From assembly GCF_009769735.1 (NCBI RefSeq), contig NZ_WSRO01000002.1:1364001-1428000 (forward strand): 64,000 bases of DNA, read 5' to 3'. Both the position numbers and the translations under genes were made by a program. Below, piece after piece: positions 37,929 through 46,294 of the stretch; position 1 is the first letter of the stretch, and the number at the start of each line of letters is the position of its first letter. The notes below the pieces were generated by a model. It did not search any database, was not told the origin of the DNA, and saw only the letters and a list, made by a program, of their open reading frames with translations. Source of the stretch: Streptomyces sp. BA2 (lineage in GTDB: Bacteria > Actinomycetota > Actinomycetes > Streptomycetales > Streptomycetaceae).

Positions 37929-39190
37929 GCCCCGGCCCTGGCCCGCACGCGCCCCGCACCCCGCTGCCGCTGGTCCTCGCCGGTGCGCGGGGGCACGGCA
38001 GGTGGCATCTGGAGAACATTCGGCGCCTCCAACACGCCGGTCTCGTACGGCTCGTGGGGATCTGTGAGCTCGAACCGCTGACCGGCGCCGAGCTCGAAGG
38101 CCTCGGCGAGCCCGCGCAGTCCGCGGACTTCGCCGGGCTGCTCGACGCGACCGGAGCCGCCGTCGCCGTCATCTGTACGCCCATCCCCAGCCACGCCGAC
38201 CTGGCCGTGGCCGCCGCCGCGCGAGGCGTGCATCTGCTCCTGGAGAAGCCGCCCGCCCCTTCGTACGCCGAGTTCCGGCGGATCACCGACGCGGTGGCCG
38301 CCGGGGGCGTGGCCTGCCAGGTCGGGTTCCAGTCGCTCGGCTCGCACGCCGTACCCGCCATCCGCGCCCTGGTCGCCGATGGGGCCATCGGGGAGCCGAT
38401 GGGCGTCGGCGCGGCGGGGGCCTGGGCGCGGGACGAGGCGTACTACCGGCGCGCGCCCTGGGCGGGGCGGCGCCGCCTGGACGGCGTGGACGTCGTGGAC
38501 GGGGTGCTGACCAACCCCCTCGCCCACGCCGTCGCCACCGCCCTGGCGGTGGACGGCTCCACGCGGGCCGATGACATCGCGCGGGTGGACACGGAGCTGT
38601 TCCGCGCCAACGCCATCGAGTCCGACGACACCTCGTTCGTGGGGATCACCACCGCGCGCGGCGGCCGCCTCGGTGTCGCGGCGACCCTCTGCGCCGAGCG
38701 CCCCGACGAGCCGTACGTCATCGTCCACGGCACCCGGGGCCGCATCACGTTCTGGTACAAGCAGGACCGGGTGCTCGTGCAGCGCGCCGGGCACGGGCCC
38801 GAGGAGGTCCTTCACGGGCGGACGGACCTCCTCGAGAACCTCGTCGGGCATCTCGCGGGCCATGCCGAACTGCTGGTTCCGCCGGCGTCGACGGGCGCCT
38901 TCATGAAGGTCGTCGAGGCGGTCCGCACGGCGCCCGATCCGCTCCCCCTGCCGGTCGAGGCGTGGCATTCCGTGCCCGGCGAGCACGAAGGCGTGCGGCG
39001 CCGGGTCGTGCACGGCATCGACGGGCTCGTCGCGGCGAGCGCCGACACGCTGTGCGGCTACGCGGAACTCGGCGCGTTCTGGGCGCTGCCGTACGGGGCC
39101 CCGGCCGCTCGGCACCCCGAGACTCCGGCCCCCGCACCCGAGCACCGCGTCGGCAGTGCGGTGCCAGACCCGCGGTCCGGTGGGGGCTGA
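37925..39190 (+). CDS. Gfo/Idh/MocA-family oxidoreductase
   Basis: 421 aa from ATG 37925 (ATGA overlap). The N-terminal Rossmann fold starts at LPLVLAGARGHGRWHLENI, with VICTPIPSHADLAVAAA and the family EKP motif in LLLEKPPAPSYAEF. The C-terminal domain contains the GVLTNPLAHAVATALAV helix. Members use NAD(P) to oxidise or reduce sugars and inositols. Beside a PmoA-like protein it may modify an unsaturated or methylated pectin sugar. The last 30 or so residues are Pro/Ala-rich and run into a Streptomyces intergenic repeat, so the native C-terminus may have been extended by it. Confidence 0.9.
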   Translation: MSPGPGPHAPRTPLPLVLAGARGHGRWHLENIRRLQHAGLVRLVGICELEPLTGAELEGLGEPAQSADFAGLLDATGAAVAVICTPIPSHADLAVAAAARGVHLLLEKPPAPSYAEFRRITDAVAAGGVACQVGFQSLGSHAVPAIRALVADGAIGEPMGVGAAGAWARDEAYYRRAPWAGRRRLDGVDVVDGVLTNPLAHAVATALAVDGSTRADDIARVDTELFRANAIESDDTSFVGITTARGGRLGVAATLCAERPDEPYVIVHGTRGRITFWYKQDRVLVQRAGHGPEEVLHGRTDLLENLVGHLAGHAELLVPPASTGAFMKVVEAVRTAPDPLPLPVEAWHSVPGEHEGVRRRVVHGIDGLVAASADTLCGYAELGAFWALPYGAPAARHPETPAPAPEHRVGSAVPDPRSGGG

Positions 39191-39213
39191 TCGCGCAGTT
39201 CCCCGCGCCCCTT
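39182..39213. repeat. Streptomyces-type dispersed repeat (CGCGCAGTTCCCCGCGCCCC core)
   Basis: The core at 39192-39211 is one I recall as a very frequent intergenic sequence in Streptomyces genomes. Here it overlaps the stop of the oxidoreductase gene and part of the 91-bp gap before the PmoA-like gene. Copy number elsewhere cannot be checked here. Confidence 0.45.
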
Positions 39214-39281
39214 ACCGGGCGCCCTCCCGAGCCAGCCGTCTCTCCATCCCACCGCCGACACCCCACCGAGGTGAGAACGCC

Positions 39282-40136
39282 ATGAACAGAACCGCGACCG
39301 ACACCGCGCTCATGCTGCGCTGCTCGGGCCGCCCCGTCGGCCGCTACGTCATCCACCCCTCGGCAGGCCCGCGGCTCGCGCCCCGCCCCTACCTCCATCC
39401 CGTCCGCACCTTCGGCGGCCTCCCCGTCACCGAGTACGGCCCGGCCGACCACCCGCACCACCTCGGCGTGGGCGTCGCCGTGCCCGACGCGGCTGGGCGC
39501 AACTTCTGGGGCGGGCGCACCTACGTACGCGACCAGGGGCCGACCGAGCTCGACAACCACGGTGAACAGCGCCACCTGGAGTTCAAGCTGCGCGACCCCG
39601 ACGGGTTCGTCGAGGAGATCGGCTGGCTCGACGGGGAGTGCGAGCTGCTGCGCGAGCGGCGCACCGTCGCCGTCACCCCCCTCACCACGTCCGCGTGGGC
39701 CCTCGACTTCACGTTCTCCCTCACCAACCCGGCCGCCGCGGAGATCTCGATCGGCAGCCCCGCCACCAACGGCCGCCCCGGCGCCGCCTACGGAGGCTTC
39801 TTCTGGCGTGCGCCCAAGGAGGCGCGGGCCCCCGAGGTGTTCACCGCGGACGCCGACGGCGAGGCGGCCGTCCATGGGACCACCGCCGACTGGCTGGCCC
39901 TCGCGGGCCATGGCTGGACGCTCGTCTTCGCCGGGGCGACGCCGGAGACGCGGCGCGACCCGTGGTTCGTGCGGACCGCGGAATATCCGGGCGTCGGTTC
40001 CTCGCTCGCGCACGCGCGGCGCCTGCCGATCGGCCCCGGCGAGACCGTCGTACGCCGTGTCGTCACCGTCGTCTCCGACGGCCGCCCGAGCCGGGCCGAG
40101 GCCGCGGGGCTCGTACGCAAGGCGGTGACCGCGTGA
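39282..40136 (+). CDS. PmoA-like protein (DUF6807)
   Basis: 284 aa without signal. It has the family's RPYLHPVRTFGGLPVTEYGP and ADHPHHLGVGVAV motifs near residues 33-65, and later PATNGRPGAAYGGFFWRAP. It is a beta-sandwich protein, like a galactose-mutarotase fold, often encoded with Gfo/Idh oxidoreductases in sugar clusters. No reaction is established for the family as far as I know; the name PmoA is historical. The GTG of the next gene overlaps its stop. Confidence 0.8.
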   Translation: MNRTATDTALMLRCSGRPVGRYVIHPSAGPRLAPRPYLHPVRTFGGLPVTEYGPADHPHHLGVGVAVPDAAGRNFWGGRTYVRDQGPTELDNHGEQRHLEFKLRDPDGFVEEIGWLDGECELLRERRTVAVTPLTTSAWALDFTFSLTNPAAAEISIGSPATNGRPGAAYGGFFWRAPKEARAPEVFTADADGEAAVHGTTADWLALAGHGWTLVFAGATPETRRDPWFVRTAEYPGVGSSLAHARRLPIGPGETVVRRVVTVVSDGRPSRAEAAGLVRKAVTA

Positions 40137-41683
40137 ACACGACGGGGGCGGTCAGGACGGGCGACCTCGGTGACGGGACCTATCGGAACCCCGTCCTCGC
40201 CGCCGACTGGTCGGACCCCGACATCGTCCGGGTCGGCGACGACTTCTATCTCACCGCGTCCAGCTTCGGGCGCGCCCCTGGCCTGCCGCTGCTGCACTCC
40301 CGCGACCTGGTGAACTGGACCCTGATCGGGCACGCCCTGGAGCGCCTGGAACCCGAGGAGTCGTTCGCCGCGCCGCGGCACGACTGCGGGGTGTGGGCGC
40401 CGTCGATCCGGCACCACGAGGGGCGGTTCTGGATCTTCTGGGGCGACCCCGACCACGGCGTCTTCCAGATCAACTCCCCCGACATCCGCGGACCTTGGAG
40501 CGCCCCGCACCTCCTCAAGGCGGGCAAGGGGCTCATCGACGCCTGCCCGCTGTGGGACGAGGAGCGCGGCGAGGCGTATCTCGTGCACGCGTGGGCCAAG
40601 TCGCGCTCCGGCGTCAAGAACCGGCTCACCGGTCACCGCATGAGCCTGGACGGACGTGAACTCCTCGACGAGGGGCGGGTGTTGGTCGACGCCGACCAGC
40701 TGCCCGGCTGGTTCACGCTGGAGGGGCCCAAGCTGTACCGCCACGACGGCTGGTTCTGGATCCTCGCCCCGGCCGGCGGGGTGGAGACAGGCTGGCAGGG
40801 CGCCTTCCGTTCACGGACCTTCCACGGCCCCTACGAGGAGCGGATCGTCCTGGAGCAGGGCGGCACCGACATCAACGGCCCGCACCAGGGCGGCTGGGTG
40901 CGCACCCCGTCCGGCGAAGACTGGTTCCTGCACTTCCAGCAGCGCGGCGCGTACGGCCGGGTGGTCCACCTCCAGCCGCTGCGCTGGCGCACGGACGGCT
41001 GGCCGGTGATCGGGGACGACGGCGCCCCCGTCGCCGTACACAAGAAGCCCGACCTGCCCCCGCAGCCCGCGTCCGCGCCCGCCACCGACGACGACTTCCC
41101 CGGCGGACGTCACGGCCGCCAGTGGCAGTGGTCCGCCAACCCCCTTGACGGCTGGGCGACTTTGCACGCGGCGGACGGTCTGCGGCTGACCTGCGTCCGG
41201 TCCACGGACGCCCACGACCTGCGTCGCCTGCCGCACGTCCTGACCCAGCGCCTTCCGCTCGCGCCGTGCACCGTCGAGGTCGGCCTGCGACTCGACAGCA
41301 CGGCGGCCGACGCCAGGGCCGGGCTCACCGTGCTCGGTGACGCCTTCAGCTGGATCGGCCTCGAACGCGACGGTGACGGGACGGTCCGCCTCGTCCACCG
41401 GTTCGCCGAGTCCGTCGCCGAGCGCGAGCGCGACGCCGAGCACCCGCGCCGAGCGCCCGACGGCACGGCGCGGCTGCGGATCGACATCACGGACGGCGCC
41501 CGCTGCCGCTTCTCCGCCGACACCGGCGACGGCTTCCGCCCCTCGGGCCAGGTCTTCGCCGCGACGCCGTGGCGGTGGGTGGGCGCGCTCATCGGCCTGT
41601 TCGCCGCCGCCCCCTCGGGCCGGAACGGGGCCGGGACGGCCCTGTTCACGCACTTCCGCATCACCCTCAAAGAAGAGAGCTGA
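40133..41683 (+). CDS. GH43 beta-xylosidase/arabinofuranosidase with C-terminal beta-sandwich
   Basis: 516 aa from GTG 40133 (GTGA overlap), no signal peptide, so cytoplasmic. The catalytic base is in YRNPVLAADWSDPDIVRVGD. WAPSIRHHEGRFWIFWGDPD and the acid Glu in WFTLEGPKLYRHDGWFWILA mark the propeller to about residue 310. The rest (DDFPGGRHGRQWQWSANPLD onward) is the beta-sandwich domain seen in the GH43_12 subgroup, which acts on arabino- or xylo-oligosaccharides. It should trim imported side-chain oligomers. Part of the 36-46 kb operon. Confidence 0.93.
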   Translation: MNTTGAVRTGDLGDGTYRNPVLAADWSDPDIVRVGDDFYLTASSFGRAPGLPLLHSRDLVNWTLIGHALERLEPEESFAAPRHDCGVWAPSIRHHEGRFWIFWGDPDHGVFQINSPDIRGPWSAPHLLKAGKGLIDACPLWDEERGEAYLVHAWAKSRSGVKNRLTGHRMSLDGRELLDEGRVLVDADQLPGWFTLEGPKLYRHDGWFWILAPAGGVETGWQGAFRSRTFHGPYEERIVLEQGGTDINGPHQGGWVRTPSGEDWFLHFQQRGAYGRVVHLQPLRWRTDGWPVIGDDGAPVAVHKKPDLPPQPASAPATDDDFPGGRHGRQWQWSANPLDGWATLHAADGLRLTCVRSTDAHDLRRLPHVLTQRLPLAPCTVEVGLRLDSTAADARAGLTVLGDAFSWIGLERDGDGTVRLVHRFAESVAERERDAEHPRRAPDGTARLRIDITDGARCRFSADTGDGFRPSGQVFAATPWRWVGALIGLFAAAPSGRNGAGTALFTHFRITLKEES

Positions 41684-41686
41684 GGC

Positions 41687-43033
41687 ATGACCATCAACAC
41701 CCCAAGAGGCAGAAGCCGTCGCACGGTAGCCGCCATCGCCATCGCCGCCTCGCTCGCGCTGACCGCCACCGCCTGTGGTGACGACGGCAGCGGGGCCGGC
41801 GGGGACAAGGGCAAGGAGGGGTCCGGGAAGGGCGAGATCACCTTCTGGGACAACAACGGCGGTGTCCGTACCGACGTCTGGAAGGAGATCATCAAGGACT
41901 TCGAGGCGAAGAACCCGGACATCAACGTCAAGTACGTGCCGATTCCCGCCGAGAGCGTCCAGTCCAAGTACGACACCGCCATCCAGGGCGGCGGTCTTCC
42001 GGACGTCGGCGGTGTCGGCGCAGCGATGCTCGCCGGGATCTCCGCGCAGGACGCTCTCGAGCCGTTGGACAACCGGCTGAGCGAGAGCTCCCTTGAGGGC
42101 AAGCTGAACCCGGGCATGATCGACAGCGTCCGGGCCGCGGGCGGCGGCAACCGGCTGTTCACGGTGCCGACGTCCGCGAGCAACGGCGTGCTGTACTACC
42201 GCACTGACCTGTTCAAGGCCGCTGGACTTGAGGCGCCCACCACCTGGGGCAAGTTCTACAAGGCGGCGGAGAAGCTCACCGACAAGGACGCGAACAAGTT
42301 CGGGTACACCATTCGCGGCGGCGAGGGTTCCATCGCGCAGGCGCTCGACGCGGCCTACGGCCAGTCCGGCATCGGATCGTTCTGGGACGGCGAGAAGACC
42401 ACCGTCAACGACCCGGAGAACGTGGAGGCGTTGGAGAAGTACGTCGCGCTCTACAAGAACAACACCCCCGCGGCCGACGTCAACAACGACTTCAAGAAGA
42501 TGAACGCCCAGTGGGACACGGGCCAGATCGGCATGCTCAGCCACAACCTCGGCTCCTACACGGACCATGTGAAGGCGCTCGGTGAGGGCAAGTTCCGCGG
42601 CCTGCCCAACCCGACGACCGACGCGGGCATCCGCGTCCAGGTCTCCAACCCGGTCGACGGGCTCGGCCTGTTCAAGTCCAGCAAGAAGAAGGCCGCGGCC
42701 TGGGAGTTCATCGAGTTCGCGGCCTCGCACGAGTCCAACAGCAAGTGGAACAAGTCGGCGGGCGCCATCCCCGCCAACACCGCGGCCTCCAAGGACGCCT
42801 GGGTGAACGAGGCCGAGCCCACGAAGCTGGCCGCCGCCGCGCTCAACGACGGCTCCCTGAAGGTCGTCCAGCTGCCGTACTACCTGCCCGACTGGAACAC
42901 CATCAGCAAGGCCGACAACGAGCCGAACTACCAGAAGGTCCTGCTCGGCAAGATGTCCGCGAAGGACTTCCTCGACACCCTCGCCGAGCAGCTCAACAAG
43001 GCTCAGGCCGAGTGGAACGAACAGAACAAGTGA
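41687..43033 (+). CDS. CUT1 ABC transporter substrate-binding lipoprotein
   Basis: 448 aa with a classical lipoprotein signal (RTVAAIAIAASLALTATAC, Cys30). A Gly/Lys-rich linker follows, then a family-1 binding fold: ITFWDNNGGVRTDVWKEIIK, GGLPDVGGVGAAMLAGIS, VLYYRTDLFKAAGLEAPTTW, SNPVDGLGLFKSSKKKAAAW. It is the only binding protein in the operon and so probably serves the permeases at 36064-37928, though five genes separate them. The ligand is likely a pectin-derived oligosaccharide. Confidence 0.93.
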   Translation: MTINTPRGRSRRTVAAIAIAASLALTATACGDDGSGAGGDKGKEGSGKGEITFWDNNGGVRTDVWKEIIKDFEAKNPDINVKYVPIPAESVQSKYDTAIQGGGLPDVGGVGAAMLAGISAQDALEPLDNRLSESSLEGKLNPGMIDSVRAAGGGNRLFTVPTSASNGVLYYRTDLFKAAGLEAPTTWGKFYKAAEKLTDKDANKFGYTIRGGEGSIAQALDAAYGQSGIGSFWDGEKTTVNDPENVEALEKYVALYKNNTPAADVNNDFKKMNAQWDTGQIGMLSHNLGSYTDHVKALGEGKFRGLPNPTTDAGIRVQVSNPVDGLGLFKSSKKKAAAWEFIEFAASHESNSKWNKSAGAIPANTAASKDAWVNEAEPTKLAAAALNDGSLKVVQLPYYLPDWNTISKADNEPNYQKVLLGKMSAKDFLDTLAEQLNKAQAEWNEQNK

Positions 43034-43848
43034 CAGCGCGCCCCGCGCACGGCGTCGGCCGACGCCGTGCGGTCGCGGCCCTCGCGAGCCTTCCGCTCGC
43101 GGCGGCCGCGGCCCCGGGGGCCTTCAGCCACTCGAGGAAGGCCGCTCCCGCGAACACGCTCTACATCGCCGGGGACTCCACCGCCGCGCAGAAGTACACG
43201 GACGCGGCGCCGGAGACCGGCTGGGGCATGGCCCTTCCCTTCTTCCTCAGCGGCCGTGTGAGGGTCGCCAACCACGCGATGAACGGCCGGAGTTCGAAGA
43301 GCTTCGTCGACGAGGGCCGTCTCGCCGTCATCCTGGAGACGATCAGGCCCGGCGACCGCCTCGTCATCCAGTTCGCGCACAACGACGAGAAGAGCGCCGA
43401 CCCGACGCGCTACACCGAGCCCTGGTCGACGTACCAGGACTATCTGAAGCAGTACGTCGACGGGGCGCGGTCCCGTGGCGCGCGGCCCGTGCTCGCGACC
43501 GCCGTGGAGCGCAGGAAGTTCGGAGCGGACGGCACCGCACTGCCCACCCACGGCGAGTATCCGGCGGCGATGCGCGCGCTCGCCGAGGCCGAGGACATCC
43601 CGCTGCTCGACGTCCAGGACCTGTCGCTCGCCCTGTGGCAGAAGCTCGGCGTCGAGGAGACCAAGGCGTACTTCAACTGGACCGCCACCGAGCAGGACAA
43701 CACGCACTTCAATCCGCCGGGCGCGATCGCCGTGGCACGTCTGGTGGCCGCCGAGCTGCTGCACTGCCGGGTGCTCGCGCCGCGGGAGGTGCACCGGCTC
43801 GACGACGCGATACCCGAATCCTGGATCACCTGGCCGGAAGGACCGTGA
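43030..43848 (+). CDS. Secreted rhamnogalacturonan acetylesterase (CE12-type SGNH hydrolase)
   Basis: 272 aa from GTG 43030 (GTGA overlap). A signal with GRRRAVAALASLPLAAAAA is followed by SGNH blocks: GDSTA with Ser50, NHAMNGRSS, QFAHND, and DNTHF with Asp223 and His226. These match YesT/RhgT and fungal RGAE. It removes acetyl groups from galacturonate in rhamnogalacturonan I so that lyases can act. It is followed by pectate lyase and pectinesterase genes on the same mRNA. Confidence 0.93.
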   Translation: MTARPAHGVGRRRAVAALASLPLAAAAAPGAFSHSRKAAPANTLYIAGDSTAAQKYTDAAPETGWGMALPFFLSGRVRVANHAMNGRSSKSFVDEGRLAVILETIRPGDRLVIQFAHNDEKSADPTRYTEPWSTYQDYLKQYVDGARSRGARPVLATAVERRKFGADGTALPTHGEYPAAMRALAEAEDIPLLDVQDLSLALWQKLGVEETKAYFNWTATEQDNTHFNPPGAIAVARLVAAELLHCRVLAPREVHRLDDAIPESWITWPEGP

Positions 43849-43850
43849 CG

Positions 43851-45161
43851 ATGAAGACGACGAGACCGATGAGGGCGCCGCGCATGGCTGTCCGCAGATC
43901 CCTCACCCTGCTCGCGGGGTGCACAGCGCTGGCCGTGGCGGTCACGGCCGCCCCGGCTTCGGCCACCGGCGCCCAGCACGACGTGCTGCCGCCCCGCGAC
44001 GGCTGGGCATCCGCCGACGGCGGGACCAGCGGCGGCGCCGGGGCCGACGCCGCACACACCTACACGGTCACCACCTGGGAGGAGCTGCGGGCCGCGCTCG
44101 CGGACGACGCCGGCGCTCCCCGCGTCATCAAGGTCAAGGGCACGCTGAACGCCACGGCCGCCGGCTGCGCCGCGTTCGAGGCCGAGGGCTACGACTTCGA
44201 CCGCTACCTCGCCGACTACGACCCCGCCGTATGGGGACGTGACACGCCGGTCAGCGGCGCGCAGGAGGACCTGCGGGCGGCGTCGGCGACACGGCAGGGC
44301 GCGGCCATCAAGGCGTACGTCCCGGCCGACACGACCATCGTGGGCGTCGGCAGGAACCCCGGGATCGTCGGCGGCAGCCTCCAGATCCAGGGCGTGGACG
44401 ACGTCGTCGTCCGCAACCTGACCCTGGAGAGCCCGCTGGACTGCTTCCCGCAGTGGGATCCCACGGACGGGGACAGGGGCGCCTGGAACTCCGAGTACGA
44501 CAGCATGGTCGTCCACGGCTCGACGCATGTGTGGATCGACCACAACACGTTCACCGACGGCGAGCACCCCGACAGTTCGCTGCCGTCCTACTACGGCGAG
44601 CTGTACCAGCAACACGACGGCGAGCTGGACGTCGTGCGCGGCGCGGACCTGGTCACCGCATCCTGGAATGTGTTCGCCGACCACGACAAGACCCTGATGA
44701 TCGGCAACAGCGACAGCGCGGGCGGCACGGACCGAGGCAAGCTGCGGGTCACCCTGCACCACAACGTCTTCCGGGACATCGTCGAGCGGGCGCCGCGCGT
44801 CCGCTTCGGGCAGGTCGACGCCTACAACAACCACTACGTGGTCCCGGCGGACGGCTATCAGTACTCCTTCGGCATCGGCCAGGAGTCCCAACTGGTCGCC
44901 CAGAAGAACGCGTTCACGCTCCCGGCCGGGGTCAGCGCGGCGAAGATCCTCAAGAAGTGGAAGGAAGCGCCGGTCACCGCCGACGCCAACTACGTCAACG
45001 GCAAGCGTGTCGATCTCATCGCCGTCCACAACGCGGAGATGCCGGAGGAGACCCTCCAGTCGGGCGCGGGCTGGACACCGACCCTCAGGACGCGGGTGGA
45101 CGACCCGCGCGCACTGCCGGGCCTGCTCGCGCGTCACGCGGGCGCGGGCAAGCGTCGCTGA
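43851..45161 (+). CDS. Secreted pectate lyase, family PL1
   Basis: 436 aa from ATG 43851 with GGAAGG upstream; GTG 43845 is possible. The signal ends near ASA (about residue 39). Parallel beta-helix motifs: STHVWIDHNTFTDG, ASWNVFADHDKTLMIG, LHHNVFRDI, and the catalytic-arginine region ERAPRVRFGQVDAYNNHY. PL1 enzymes split de-esterified homogalacturonan by calcium-assisted beta-elimination. The adjacent pectinesterase gene suggests that the two act in sequence. Confidence 0.95.
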   Translation: MKTTRPMRAPRMAVRRSLTLLAGCTALAVAVTAAPASATGAQHDVLPPRDGWASADGGTSGGAGADAAHTYTVTTWEELRAALADDAGAPRVIKVKGTLNATAAGCAAFEAEGYDFDRYLADYDPAVWGRDTPVSGAQEDLRAASATRQGAAIKAYVPADTTIVGVGRNPGIVGGSLQIQGVDDVVVRNLTLESPLDCFPQWDPTDGDRGAWNSEYDSMVVHGSTHVWIDHNTFTDGEHPDSSLPSYYGELYQQHDGELDVVRGADLVTASWNVFADHDKTLMIGNSDSAGGTDRGKLRVTLHHNVFRDIVERAPRVRFGQVDAYNNHYVVPADGYQYSFGIGQESQLVAQKNAFTLPAGVSAAKILKKWKEAPVTADANYVNGKRVDLIAVHNAEMPEETLQSGAGWTPTLRTRVDDPRALPGLLARHAGAGKRR

Positions 45162-45178
45162 GCCCCGAAGGAGCAGCC

Positions 45179-46294
45179 ATGCCCTCGCACCACTCCCCTG
45201 GCCCCCTCCAATTCTCCGTCAGCAGGCGTACGTTGCTCGTGACGGGTGCGGGCGCCGGGGCCGCCCTGGCCATCGGCCGTACGTCGGCCGCTCGCGCCGC
45301 CGGGCACCGCCCCACCCGTCGGACCCTGTACGTCGACCCGGCGGGCGGCGGCGACCACACCACCGTGCAGGCCGCCGTGAATGCCGCCTCCGGCCCAGGC
45401 TGGACACTGGTCCTCGCTCCGGGCACGTACCGAGAGACGGTCACCGTGCCCGGGACGAGTGCCGGGCTCACCCTCGTCGGCGCGAGCGGTGACCCGCGCG
45501 ACACGGTCATCGTGTACGACAACGCGGCGGGCACCCCGAAGCCCGACGGGTCCGGCACCTACGGAACCAGCGGTTCGGCCACCACGACCGTGCGCGCCGC
45601 CGGTTTCACCGCCCATGCGATCACCTTCGCCAACGACTGGCTGCGCGCCGACCACCCGGACTACACCGGGACCCAGGCCGTCGCGCTCAAGGTCATGGGT
45701 GACCGCTCGGCTTTCTTCCGCTGCCGGTTCCTGGGCCACCAGGACACCCTGTACGCCGACACCGCGGACCTGAGTGTCTTCGCCCGCCAGTACTTCCGCG
45801 ACTGCTACGTGGAGGGGGACGTCGACTTCGTCTTCGGCCGGGCCACCGCCGTCTTCGAGCACTGCCGCTTCCACACGCTCACCCGCAGCGACCTGGCGGC
45901 GGCGCCGTACGGCTTCGTCTTCGCGCCGTCCACCGCCGTCGCCAACCCGCGCGGCTATCTCGTCACCCGCAGCCGGGTCACGAGCGGCGCCCCGGACGCG
46001 TACTACAAGCTGGCCCGCCCCTGGGTCCCCAGCTCCGACACGACGGCCCGCCCCATGCTGACGGTGCGCGACACCCACTTGGGGCACGGCATCGACGCGG
46101 TGGCCCCGTACGCGAACATGCGCGACGCCCACCCCTGGCAGGCCCAGCGGTTCGCCGAGCACCGGAACACGGGACCTGGCGCGGTCGTCACGGTCCCGGA
46201 GAACCGTCCCCAACTCACCCGTGCCCAGGCCGAGTCCGCTACACGCGCCGCTTACCTGACGGACTGGACACCGTCGAGGGAGGACCGCCGCTGA
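45179..46294 (+). CDS. Secreted pectinesterase, family CE8
   Basis: 371 aa from ATG 45179 with AAGGAG upstream. A Tat-like signal (VSRRTLLVTGAGAGAALAIG) is present. CE8 signature: GTQAVAL, GHQDTLYAD with Asp189, YVEGDVDFVFG with Asp216, and LARPWVPSS. It demethylates homogalacturonan, giving substrate for the PL1 and PL3 lyases. It ends the ten-gene operon. Its last 56 bases are shared with the convergent MFS gene. Confidence 0.96.
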   Translation: MPSHHSPGPLQFSVSRRTLLVTGAGAGAALAIGRTSAARAAGHRPTRRTLYVDPAGGGDHTTVQAAVNAASGPGWTLVLAPGTYRETVTVPGTSAGLTLVGASGDPRDTVIVYDNAAGTPKPDGSGTYGTSGSATTTVRAAGFTAHAITFANDWLRADHPDYTGTQAVALKVMGDRSAFFRCRFLGHQDTLYADTADLSVFARQYFRDCYVEGDVDFVFGRATAVFEHCRFHTLTRSDLAAAPYGFVFAPSTAVANPRGYLVTRSRVTSGAPDAYYKLARPWVPSSDTTARPMLTVRDTHLGHGIDAVAPYANMRDAHPWQAQRFAEHRNTGPGAVVTVPENRPQLTRAQAESATRAAYLTDWTPSREDRR

